Positions 18,918-25,769 of a stretch of 43,086 nt of DNA are shown here, in pieces (positions within the stretch are counted from its first letter, which is position 1; each line of letters begins with the position of its first letter). A model generated the notes under the pieces. The model searched no databases and was not told the origin of the DNA. It was given only the letters and a program-made list of their open reading frames with translations. Source of the stretch: Flavobacteriales bacterium. Lineage in GTDB: Bacteria; Bacteroidota; Bacteroidia; Flavobacteriales; Flavobacteriaceae. The stretch lies in NCBI GenBank assembly GCA_011524915.1, contig WTJH01000188.1, forward strand, positions 1 through 43,086. The letters are read 5' to 3'. The position numbers and the translations under genes are program-made.

Positions 18918-20150
18918 TTAATCTTCGAATTCTTCGCTTAAAATCTTTTTGATGTTCTGAATGGTTTCGTCTTCCAAATCTGTTCTACGGATCAGTTCTT
19001 CATCGGAAAGTTCCAAAACACTTTTGGCCGTATCTAAGCCAACCTTTTGGAATTCAGAAATTACCCAAGCTTCGATTTCATCACTGAACTCGGACAGCTC
19101 AACATCTTCTTCCATTCCTTCGCGATAAACATCAATTTCATAACCTGTAAGTTTTCCCGCCAGGCGAATATTAGATCCACCCTTTCCAATGGCTTTAGAG
19201 ACTTCTTCTGGATTCAAAATAACTTGAACACGCTTGTTCTCTTCATCAATCTTTAAGCTATTCACTTTCGCTGGGCTTAAAGCTCTAGAGATAAAAAGCT
19301 GTAAGTTGTTCGTATAATTAATTACGTCGATATTTTCATTACCAAGTTCTCGAACAATTCCGTGAATTCTCGATCCTTTCATTCCCACACAAGCTCCAAC
19401 GGGATCGATTCGATCATCGTAAGAATCTACAGCAACTTTAGCTTTTTCTCCGGGGATTCGGACGGCCTTTTTGATGTTGATTAGGCCATCAAATACTTCA
19501 GGAATTTCTTGCTCAAACAACTTCTCCAAAAATACTGGGGAGGTTCTTGACAAAAGAATACGCGGTTTATTTCCGCGTAACTCGACAGCGTCGATTACCC
19601 CACGAACATTGTCTCCTTTACGGAAAAAGTCGCTTGGGATTTGACGATCTTTAGGAAGAATAATTTCATTTCCATCATCGTCTAAAAGAATGACTTCTCT
19701 ATTGCGTACGTGATGTACCTCGGCAGAGAAAATCTCTCCGACACGATCCTTAAATTGGTTGTAAATATTGGTACTGTCGTGTTCAAAAATTTTGGCTACT
19801 AGGTTCTGACGAAGATGTTGGATGGAGCGGCGTCCAAGATCAGCAATTTTAACTTCTTCAGAAACATCTTCCCCAACCTCAAAATCAGGCTCAATCCGAC
19901 GGGCTTCCGTCAAAGTAATTTCTGAATTGGGATCTTCTACTGCATCGTCCTCAACAACGATTCGGTTGCGCCAAATTTCTAAATCTCCTTTATCTGGATT
20001 GATGATGATATCGAAGTTTTCGTCTGAACCGAATTTTCGCTTGAGCGTATTTCGAAAAACTTCTTCTAAGATGACCATCAGGGTCACTCGGTCGATAAGC
20101 TTATCGTCTTTAAATTCTGAAAACGAATCAATTAACGCGAGATTTTCCAT
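18918..20150 (-). CDS. nusA: Transcription termination/antitermination protein NusA
   Basis: NusA binds RNA polymerase and nascent RNA and modulates pausing, termination and antitermination. The 410-residue protein has the standard order. The N-terminal RNAP-binding domain begins ENLALIDSFSEFKDDK. Next come an S1 domain (about 135-205, GEIFSAEVHHVRNREVILL) and two KH domains (DPVGACVGMKGSRIHGIVRELG and AIGKGGSNIRLAGKLTGYEIDV). A short acidic C-terminal helix-hairpin segment ends EEFED. It lacks the repeated acidic domains of gammaproteobacterial NusA. It is located nine bases after rimP and upstream of infB. Because NusA enhances hairpin-dependent termination, the hairpin in the operon leader invites an autoregulation model. 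Confidence 0.98.
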   Translation of the reverse strand: MENLALIDSFSEFKDDKLIDRVTLMVILEEVFRNTLKRKFGSDENFDIIINPDKGDLEIWRNRIVVEDDAVEDPNSEITLTEARRIEPDFEVGEDVSEEVKIADLGRRSIQHLRQNLVAKIFEHDSTNIYNQFKDRVGEIFSAEVHHVRNREVILLDDDGNEIILPKDRQIPSDFFRKGDNVRGVIDAVELRGNKPRILLSRTSPVFLEKLFEQEIPEVFDGLINIKKAVRIPGEKAKVAVDSYDDRIDPVGACVGMKGSRIHGIVRELGNENIDVINYTNNLQLFISRALSPAKVNSLKIDEENKRVQVILNPEEVSKAIGKGGSNIRLAGKLTGYEIDVYREGMEEDVELSEFSDEIEAWVISEFQKVGLDTAKSVLELSDEELIRRTDLEDETIQNIKKILSEEFED

Positions 20151-20159
20151 AATTCAAAT

Positions 20160-20627
20160 TTAAAATTGAACCAAAACTTTGGCTCTTTTGATTTGTATAT
20201 AATTAAATTGTTCTGTCTTTTCTACGGTATGCTTGCCTTTACCAATTGGTTTGGGTTCGCGTTGTTTCCATTGCAAGGTGCAGCCCTTCTCGTCTGCTTG
20301 GATGAGCTTTCCTTTAAACACTTGGCTATCGGTATTTTCAACTTCCAACTGACGCCCTATGTTTTTGACATATTGGCGTGGCAATTGCAAGGGAGCATCT
20401 ACCCCCACGGAAGCAACCTCCAAGGAGAAATCTTGCTCTTCCCGATCCAATTGATGTTCGATGTGTCGGCTGATGGCCATGCAATCCTGCAATTTAACCC
20501 CATCGTCTCCGTCTAGTGTCACCTGAATGGAGCCATCCAAACCCACCTTGAAATCAATCAAAAAAAGGGAGGGATGTTCCGCCAGACCATCGTCCAAAAG
20601 TTGCCGTACTTGTGTTTTAAATTCCAT
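20160..20627 (-). CDS. rimP: Ribosome maturation factor RimP
   Basis: RimP assists assembly of the 30S ribosomal subunit. The 155-residue protein starts MEFKTQVRQLLDDGLAEHP. It has the N-terminal alpha/beta domain (FLIDFKVGLDGSIQVTLDGD, CMAISRHIEHQLDR, FSLEVASVGVDAPLQLPRQY) and the C-terminal Sm-like domain ending VEKTEQFNYIQIKRAKVLVQF. I chose the ATG at 20627. The frame is open upstream to a TTG at 20684, but that extension would run through the hairpin and U-tract and has no RimP character. First gene of the rimP-nusA-infB operon. Confidence 0.96.
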   Translation of the reverse strand: MEFKTQVRQLLDDGLAEHPSLFLIDFKVGLDGSIQVTLDGDDGVKLQDCMAISRHIEHQLDREEQDFSLEVASVGVDAPLQLPRQYVKNIGRQLEVENTDSQVFKGKLIQADEKGCTLQWKQREPKPIGKGKHTVEKTEQFNYIQIKRAKVLVQF

Positions 20628-20629
20628 GT

Positions 20630-20658
20630 AAAAAAAAGAGGGACCCTTGGTCGCCTCT
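20630..20658 (-). terminator. Terminator-like hairpin with U-tract immediately before the rimP start codon
   Basis: On the minus strand the arms AGAGG-C-GACC (20658 to 20649) and GGTCCCTCT (20645 to 20637) pair over nine base pairs with one bulged C and an AAG loop. Eight U follow without a gap, and then AC and the rimP ATG. This is the form of an intrinsic terminator. No minus-strand gene lies upstream, so the only transcript it could stop is the rimP operon's own, which makes it a candidate attenuator. Pairing was worked out by hand. Confidence 0.6.
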
Positions 20659-20681
20659 CTAGTTTTCTCAGATTTGCAGTG

Positions 20682-20689
20682 CAAAAGTA
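20682..20689 (-). promoter_or_regulatory. Predicted -7 element for rimP-nusA-infB
   Basis: TACTTTTG on the minus strand fits TAnnTTTG exactly. Transcription would begin near 20677, giving a leader of about 50 bases that contains the whole hairpin and U-tract. The -33 region has only a T-rich stretch rather than a clear TTTG. Confidence 0.4.
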
Positions 20690-20736
20690 AGGTTTTTCTT
20701 TGAATAAAAGAAGCTTAATTGCCTAAAAATCCACGC

Positions 20737-20767
20737 TTTGAGAATCCTATTGTGTTCGTTATCTTTA
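20737..20767 (+). promoter_or_regulatory. Predicted promoter of the VWA-AAA+ gene pair
   Basis: TTTG at 20737-20740 and TATCTTTA at 20760-20767 are 19 bases apart. They match the Bacteroidota promoter form with one mismatch in the last base of the -7 element. The VWA start codon at 20790 would be about 20 bases downstream of the start of transcription. Confidence 0.45.
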
Positions 20768-20789
20768 CCAAAATTGTTAGTTAAAGATC

Positions 20790-21914
20790 ATGTCTCAGTT
20801 CAGGGCTGCCAATGGATTGGTGTTTACACAACATCAAGCCAAACATCAGACACCTTTCGAACGGCTATTTGAAATATTCAAAGAGCTGATTACCCATACT
20901 TCCGGAGATTTCGATGAAGCCATTGATTGGTTGCGGGAACTCGATCAGGAGTATCAACTCACGGACGAAAACTACACCATCGATGATTTTATTGAAGACC
21001 TACTTCAAAAAGGTTACATCCGCCAAGAAATTAGACCCGATGGTCAAGGGAGTGATACGCTTTTAAGCCCTAAAACTGAAAAATTACTGAGACAACACGC
21101 CCTAAAACAAATTTTCGGAAAACTTAAAAGGTCAAGTGCTGGCAATCATAATACCCAAATCACTGGCGCTGGTGATGCTGATAATGGCGATTTAAAACCC
21201 TATCAATTTGGGGATCCCATTGAGCAAATTGCATTGACCGAAAGTCTAAAGAATGCTCAATTACACTCTCCTCTGGGAGAATTTAATTTAACCACAGACG
21301 ATCTGGTAGTCCAGCAAAATCATCAGAAAGCTCAAATGAGTACCGTATTGATGATCGACATCAGCCACAGTATGATCCTCTACGGAGAAGACCGGATCAC
21401 TCCGGCAAAAAAAGTGGCTATGGCACTAGCCGAACTCATCACAACAAGATACCCGAAGGACACCTTAGATATACTCACCTTTGGAAACGATGCCCAACCC
21501 ATTTCAATAAAAGAACTCCCCTATCTACAGGTTGGCCCCTACCATACCAATACAGTTGCTGGCCTAGAATTAGCGATGGATATGTTAAGGCGCAAAAAAA
21601 ATGCCAACAAACAAATCTTTATGATTACCGATGGCAAACCCAGTTGTTTACATATGCCCGATGGATCCTATTACAAAAACAGCGTAGGATTGGATCCGCG
21701 AATTGTGGATCGCTGTTATCTTATGGCGCGCCAAGCACGGAAATTAAAAATCCCTATCACGACTTTTATGATCGCGAGCGATCCTTACCTACAACACTTT
21801 GTTCAAGAATTTACCAAACAAAACCAAGGAAAAGCATTCTACACCGGACTCAACGGTTTGGGGGAAATGATATTTGAAGACTATGAAAAAAACAGAAAAA
21901 AACGGTTGGGATAA
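20790..21914 (+). CDS. VWA-domain protein paired with an AAA+ ATPase
   Basis: This 374-residue cytoplasmic protein has no signal peptide. Residues 1-180 are mostly helical and acidic (FERLFEIFKELITHTSGDFDEA onward) and match nothing I can name. Residues 183-374 form a von Willebrand A domain with an intact MIDAS metal site: DISHS at 190-194, Thr in HTNTVAG near 253-255, and MITDGKPS with Asp281. Proteins of this type act with MoxR- or ChlI-like AAA+ ATPases, as in metal chelatases and RavA-ViaA, where the pair remodels or metallates a client protein. The ATPase gene overlaps its 3' end by 41 bases. The client is unknown, and there are no cobalamin or chlorophyll genes nearby to support a chelatase role. 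Confidence 0.88.
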   Translation: MSQFRAANGLVFTQHQAKHQTPFERLFEIFKELITHTSGDFDEAIDWLRELDQEYQLTDENYTIDDFIEDLLQKGYIRQEIRPDGQGSDTLLSPKTEKLLRQHALKQIFGKLKRSSAGNHNTQITGAGDADNGDLKPYQFGDPIEQIALTESLKNAQLHSPLGEFNLTTDDLVVQQNHQKAQMSTVLMIDISHSMILYGEDRITPAKKVAMALAELITTRYPKDTLDILTFGNDAQPISIKELPYLQVGPYHTNTVAGLELAMDMLRRKKNANKQIFMITDGKPSCLHMPDGSYYKNSVGLDPRIVDRCYLMARQARKLKIPITTFMIASDPYLQHFVQEFTKQNQGKAFYTGLNGLGEMIFEDYEKNRKKRLG

Positions 21915-23370
21915 ACCCCAGATCAACACTTTAGGAGATTTAAAAAAATCGAACTATACCCCTCAAGAAATTCAAGAAGAAATTCGAAAGAACCTGATCG
22001 AACGTCTTCAAAAAGGTGAGAGCAGTTTTAGCGGTCTCATCGGATATGAGAATACCGTAATTCCAGAAATGGAAAGAGCCCTATTGTCTGGACATAACAT
22101 TAATCTTCTTGGACTTCGAGGACAGGCCAAAACACGGATGGCTAGGCAGCTGACCGAACTGTTAGACCCTTGGGTTCCCATTATTGAAGGATCCGAAATT
22201 ATGGATGACCCCATGGATCCCATCAGTAATTTTGGACTTCAGAAGGTAGCTGAACTAGGCGACCAAACTCCTGTGGAATGGGTTCATCGCAGCCAACGTT
22301 TTTTTGAAAAATTAGCCACTCCCGACGTAACCGTTGCCGATCTCATTGGAGATGTAGACCCTATTAAGGCGGCTCACTTAAAATTATCTTATGCCGACGA
22401 ACGTGTCATTCATTTTGGAATGATCCCAAGAGCGCACCGATGTATTTTTGTGCTGAACGAACTCCCTGATTTACATGCTCGAATCCAAGTATCTTTATTT
22501 TCTATTCTTCAGGAAAAAGAAATTCAAATCCGAGGATTCCAACTCCGACTCCCCATCAATCCGTATTTCGTATTTACCGCAAATCCCGAAGACTACACCA
22601 ATAGGGGAAGTATTGTGACTCCATTAAAAGACCGTATTGGCTCTCAAATCCTAACACACTACCCCCATACGGTTGCTATTGCAAAAGAAATTACGCGTCA
22701 AGAAGCTAAAGCAGCAACCGATCGTTTGGTACAAATACATGTTCCCGAACTTGCACGAGACCTGATAGAACAAATCGGTTTTGAAGCCAGACGCAGCGAA
22801 TTTGTGGATACCAAAAGCGGAGTCTCGGCCCGTATGAGTATTGCTGCATTTGAAAATCTTATGAGCACTGCCGAAAGACGTTGCATTCTCAATGGACATC
22901 AAGAAACTAGCTTGAGACTGATAGACTTTATGGGAATAAGCTCCGCACTTAACGGCAAAGTGGAGTTGGCCTATGAAGGAGAACAAGAGGGTGCAGAGCA
23001 AATTTCGTTTCACTTGATAACTGCTGCCATTAAAACTTTGTTTCCACAGTATTTCCCTAAAATTGAAAAACTCGAAAAATCCGGAGAACCCACCGCTTAT
23101 GACGAATTATTGCAATGGTTCTTAAAGGATAATGAACTGTATTTAGATGCCGATGCCGACGATGGAAGTTTTCAAGATACCTTAAATCAAATTCCAGCTC
23201 TTGACACTTTGATGGAAAAGCACCAACCCTTGATAGAAAAACAAGACCAAAGCTTCTTTAAGGAATTTATTTTGTGGGGGCTTGAGGGAAACCAGAAATT
23301 GAGCAAATACAAAACTCTTGCTGGAGTACAATTCAAAGATGCCTTGGGGCGATATATCGAAAATCTATAA
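21874..23370 (+). CDS. MoxR/ChlI-like AAA+ ATPase
   Basis: This is a 498-residue P-loop ATPase. The nucleotide site is a variant Walker A, GLRGQAKTR (80-88), with Ala where most P-loops have Gly. It is followed by a Walker B of the form FVLNELPDL, in which Asn precedes the catalytic Glu. Both variants occur as family traits in the magnesium-chelatase-like branch, so I do not read them as inactivating. Sensor 1 is FTANPEDYTNRG and the arginine region is TPLKDRIGSQ. A helical lid and a C-terminal extension of about 150 residues follow. The start lies inside the end of the VWA gene (ATG at 21874; an alternative is at 21883), so the two proteins are almost certainly partners. Its stop overlaps that of the convergent Rrf2 gene by six bases. 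Confidence 0.9.
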   Translation: MKTMKKTEKNGWDKPQINTLGDLKKSNYTPQEIQEEIRKNLIERLQKGESSFSGLIGYENTVIPEMERALLSGHNINLLGLRGQAKTRMARQLTELLDPWVPIIEGSEIMDDPMDPISNFGLQKVAELGDQTPVEWVHRSQRFFEKLATPDVTVADLIGDVDPIKAAHLKLSYADERVIHFGMIPRAHRCIFVLNELPDLHARIQVSLFSILQEKEIQIRGFQLRLPINPYFVFTANPEDYTNRGSIVTPLKDRIGSQILTHYPHTVAIAKEITRQEAKAATDRLVQIHVPELARDLIEQIGFEARRSEFVDTKSGVSARMSIAAFENLMSTAERRCILNGHQETSLRLIDFMGISSALNGKVELAYEGEQEGAEQISFHLITAAIKTLFPQYFPKIEKLEKSGEPTAYDELLQWFLKDNELYLDADADDGSFQDTLNQIPALDTLMEKHQPLIEKQDQSFFKEFILWGLEGNQKLSKYKTLAGVQFKDALGRYIENL

Positions 23371-23784
23371 CAGATCCCTACGCATACTCGCAATAGTCGT
23401 TTTTTCTAAAATAGCTAAGGTCTGATCCCGAATGGCTTCAAATGCGGGCTTAATAGTACACTGATCTTCCTCACACTCTTCGCAACTGTGATAGTAGTTT
23501 AGAGATATACACGGCAAAAGAGCTATGGGACCATCCATTTGTCGCATAATTTCAACCAATGGAATCTCCTCTGGCTTTTTTAATAAGCGATAACCCCCTT
23601 GGGCTCCCCTTCGACTTTGTACCCATTGGAAATTTCGAAGATCACGCAAAATAGCCTCTAGAAATTTTTTGGGAATTCCTTCTTTTTCTGCAATCTCAGA
23701 CGAAAAAACCGAACGGTCATTTTCTTGTTGCTCTGCCAAATAAAGCAGTGCTTTGATTGCGTATTTACATTTTTTTGATATCAC
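23365..23784 (-). CDS. Rrf2-family transcriptional regulator, probable sulfur-assimilation regulator
   Basis: This 139-residue winged-helix regulator starts at GTG; an in-frame TGA lies two codons upstream, so no other start is plausible. The Rrf2 pattern is clear: SKKCKYAIKALLYLA, then the recognition helix region IPKKFLEAILRDLRN and the wing GAQGGYRL. Four cysteines (92, 101, 104 and 109) in PCISLNYYHSCEECEEDQC could hold an iron-sulfur cluster or act as a thiol sensor. It faces the sulfate assimilation operon across a 97-base intergenic region that contains a perfect dyad over the promoter. By analogy with CymR/CysR-type Rrf2 proteins, control of that operon by cysteine or sulfide status is the likely role. 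That role is inferred from position. Confidence 0.92.
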   Translation of the reverse strand: MISKKCKYAIKALLYLAEQQENDRSVFSSEIAEKEGIPKKFLEAILRDLRNFQWVQSRRGAQGGYRLLKKPEEIPLVEIMRQMDGPIALLPCISLNYYHSCEECEEDQCTIKPAFEAIRDQTLAILEKTTIASMRRDLL

Positions 23785-23810
23785 TTTTCAAAAATATGAA
23801 AAAATGAATG

Positions 23811-23829
23811 AATACATTTCCTATGTATT
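23811..23829. promoter_or_regulatory. Candidate operator: perfect 7-bp inverted repeat in the sulfur operon promoter
   Basis: AATACAT (23811-23817) and ATGTATT (23823-23829) are exact reverse complements separated by TTCCT. The right arm runs into the predicted -33 element, a position where a bound protein would block RNA polymerase. The divergent Rrf2 gene is the obvious candidate for the binding protein. Confidence 0.5.
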
Positions 23830-23860
23830 TGGTAGGAATTGTAGGTTTGTAGTACATTTG
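23828..23860 (+). promoter_or_regulatory. Predicted promoter of the sulfate assimilation operon
   Basis: TTTG at 23828-23831 and TACATTTG at 23853-23860 are 21 bases apart, an exact match to the Bacteroidota promoter form. Transcription would start around 23865, about 17 bases before the ATG of the DUF2061 gene. Confidence 0.6.
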
Positions 23861-23881
23861 CACAACCGAATCATCTATATC

Positions 23882-24160
23882 ATGTTAATAGATATCATTT
23901 TTAACGACTCCAAAAACCGTCAAAAAAACAAAGCCATTGGCGGTCGAGAACATCTTTCTAGAAGTGTTGTTAAGGCCATTAGCTGGAGACTTTTAGGAAC
24001 TTTAGACACCATAATGATTGCGTTTTTTATTACGGGCACCCTTGGCCAAGCGCTTTCTATTGGACTTATTGAATGGGTCACTAAAATAATTCTCTACTTC
24101 CTTCATGAACGCCTTTGGAATCGAATCCAATGGGGTCGAACAACTCCTTCAAAAAAATAA
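23882..24160 (+). CDS. DUF2061 small membrane protein, first gene of the sulfate assimilation operon
   Basis: This 92-residue protein carries the DUF2061 hallmark SRSVVKAISWRLLGTLDTIMI. Two hydrophobic segments (about 45-58 and 60-75) and the conserved HERLWNRIQWGR follow. It is predicted to sit in the inner membrane with charged ends. The biochemical function of the family is unknown to me. I used the ATG at 23882, which follows the predicted promoter closely and gives the family's usual length; the frame is open further upstream but through the promoter. The next gene starts two bases after its stop. Its placement at the head of a sulfate reduction operon suggests a link to sulfur anion handling. 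Confidence 0.88.
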   Translation: MLIDIIFNDSKNRQKNKAIGGREHLSRSVVKAISWRLLGTLDTIMIAFFITGTLGQALSIGLIEWVTKIILYFLHERLWNRIQWGRTTPSKK

Positions 24161-24162
24161 TT

Positions 24163-24873
24163 ATGCAACCATTAATCGATGACCTAAATAAGACATTTAA
24201 GGCTATTCCTACGGCTGAGGGTCTTCATAAAATATTAGATTACAAGTTTGGAAATATTGCTTTTTCAACTTCCTTGGGTCAAGAAGATCAGGTCATTACG
24301 GACATGATTTTCGGACAAAAACTTCCAATTCAGGTTTTCACACTAGATACCGGAAGACTTTTCGAAGAGAGTTGGGAAGTATATCAAAAGACCGTTAAAA
24401 AGTATAACCAACAAATACAAGTATATAGCCCCAATACAGAGGCTGTTCAGGAGCTACTTACTCAAAAAGGGGCATTTAGTTTTTACGATAGCGTCGAAAA
24501 CCGTAAAGAGTGCTGTCGAGTCAGGAAAGTAGAACCCTTACAACGGGCTCTTCAAAACGTAAATGTTTGGATCACAGGACTACGCGCAGAACAAAGCAAT
24601 CATCGCCAAGAACTGCAGCTATTTAGCTACGATGATGCCTTTGGGTTGATCAAATTTAATCCACTAGCCCATTGGACATTGGAAGAAGTCGAACACTATT
24701 TAGAACAGCATAAAGTCCCACAAAACAGCCTTCATCAAAAAGGATTTAAAAGCATTGGTTGTGCTCCTTGTACTCGAGCCATTCAACCAGATGAAGATAT
24801 CCGTGCCGGACGTTGGTGGTGGGAGAACTCCAAAAAAGAATGTGGATTACACCTTCAAAATTCTGCTTCATGA
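24163..24873 (+). CDS. cysH: Assimilatory adenylylsulfate (APS) reductase, CysH family
   Basis: The enzyme reduces activated sulfate to sulfite. The 236-residue protein has the PP-loop-like STSLGQEDQ (35-43), TLDTGRLFEES and the C-terminal ECGLH with catalytic Cys227. It also has CC at 117-118 in ECCRVRKVEPL and CAPC at 200-203. Those four cysteines bind the [4Fe-4S] cluster that marks APS-using enzymes rather than PAPS-using ones. This fits the absence of an APS kinase (cysC) gene from the cluster. I chose the ATG at 24163, two bases after the DUF2061 stop. The stop overlaps the cysD start in ATGA. Confidence 0.95.
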   Translation: MQPLIDDLNKTFKAIPTAEGLHKILDYKFGNIAFSTSLGQEDQVITDMIFGQKLPIQVFTLDTGRLFEESWEVYQKTVKKYNQQIQVYSPNTEAVQELLTQKGAFSFYDSVENRKECCRVRKVEPLQRALQNVNVWITGLRAEQSNHRQELQLFSYDDAFGLIKFNPLAHWTLEEVEHYLEQHKVPQNSLHQKGFKSIGCAPCTRAIQPDEDIRAGRWWWENSKKECGLHLQNSAS

Positions 24874-25760
24874 ATCTACAAACACACCTAGAAGACGAGG
24901 CTATATACATCCTTCGGGAGGTTGCTAGTCAATTCGAAAAACCAGCTTTACTATTCTCGGGAGGAAAAGACTCCATCGTTCTTTTGCATCTATGCAAAAA
25001 AGCTTTTGCTCCAGCCGCTATTCCGTTTCCCTTGGTTCATGTGGATACCGGACATAATTTTCCGGAAACTCTAAGCATGCGTGACCATTTAATTGAAAAA
25101 TATAAGGTTCAATTGGAAGTAGGCTATGTTCAAGAAAGTATCGATAGCGGAACCGTACGCGAAGAAACTGGAAAATATGCTAGCCGGAATAGCCTGCAAA
25201 CCACAACCCTCCTAGAAACCATCGAACGCTTACAACTGGACTGTTGTATTGGCGGTGCACGTCGAGATGAAGAAAAAGCTCGGGCCAAAGAACGTATTTT
25301 TTCGGTCCGTGATGATTTTGGCCAATGGAATGAAAAGAGCCAACGACCCGAATTATTTGATATGCTCAACGGGAATATCTTCCCCGGAGAAAACATTCGA
25401 GCCTTCCCAATAAGTAATTGGACCGAATTAGATGTGTGGAAATATATTCAAGCGGAGGAGTTGGAGATTCCATCCATCTATTTTGCGCATCAACGACAAG
25501 TTTATTTAAGAGATGGGCAGTGGATGCCAACAACCGACTTTACTGAACTTGATGCGAGCACCCCAGTAGAAACACACGAAGTTCGTTTCAGAACTGTAGG
25601 TGATATGAGTTGTACCGCGGCTGTGGTTTCCAAAGCTCAAAGCATCTCCGAAATAATTCGAGAGATTGAACAATCCGAATTTTCGGAACGTGGAGCTCGC
25701 ATGGACGATAAACGCTCGGAGGGAGCAATGGAAGAACGGAAAAAAGTCGGATACTTTTAA
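24870..25760 (+). CDS. cysD: Sulfate adenylyltransferase subunit 2
   Basis: CysD is the small catalytic subunit of ATP sulfurylase, forming APS from sulfate and ATP with CysN. The 296-residue protein has the PP-loop FSGGKDSIVLLHLC (30-35 core), HVDTGHNFPE, CIGGARRDEEKARAKERIFS and the C-terminal GDMSCTAAV and ERKKVGYF typical of the family. The start at 24870 overlaps the cysH stop by four bases; a longer reading from 24813 would run inside cysH and adds no family sequence. Confidence 0.97.
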   Translation: MNLQTHLEDEAIYILREVASQFEKPALLFSGGKDSIVLLHLCKKAFAPAAIPFPLVHVDTGHNFPETLSMRDHLIEKYKVQLEVGYVQESIDSGTVREETGKYASRNSLQTTTLLETIERLQLDCCIGGARRDEEKARAKERIFSVRDDFGQWNEKSQRPELFDMLNGNIFPGENIRAFPISNWTELDVWKYIQAEELEIPSIYFAHQRQVYLRDGQWMPTTDFTELDASTPVETHEVRFRTVGDMSCTAAVVSKAQSISEIIREIEQSEFSERGARMDDKRSEGAMEERKKVGYF

Positions 25761-25769
25761 ACTTAAATC

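Noticed and set aside
20628-20684. Longer RimP starting at a TTG at 20684
   Set aside because: The extension would translate the hairpin and U-tract and overlaps the predicted -7 element; RimP homology begins at the ATG at 20627.
22111-22137. Inactive P-loop in the AAA+ ATPase because of Ala in place of Gly
   Set aside because: GxRGQAKTR with a FVLNELPD Walker B is, as far as I know, a regular feature of this chelatase-like branch, and Lys and Thr are kept, so decay is not indicated.
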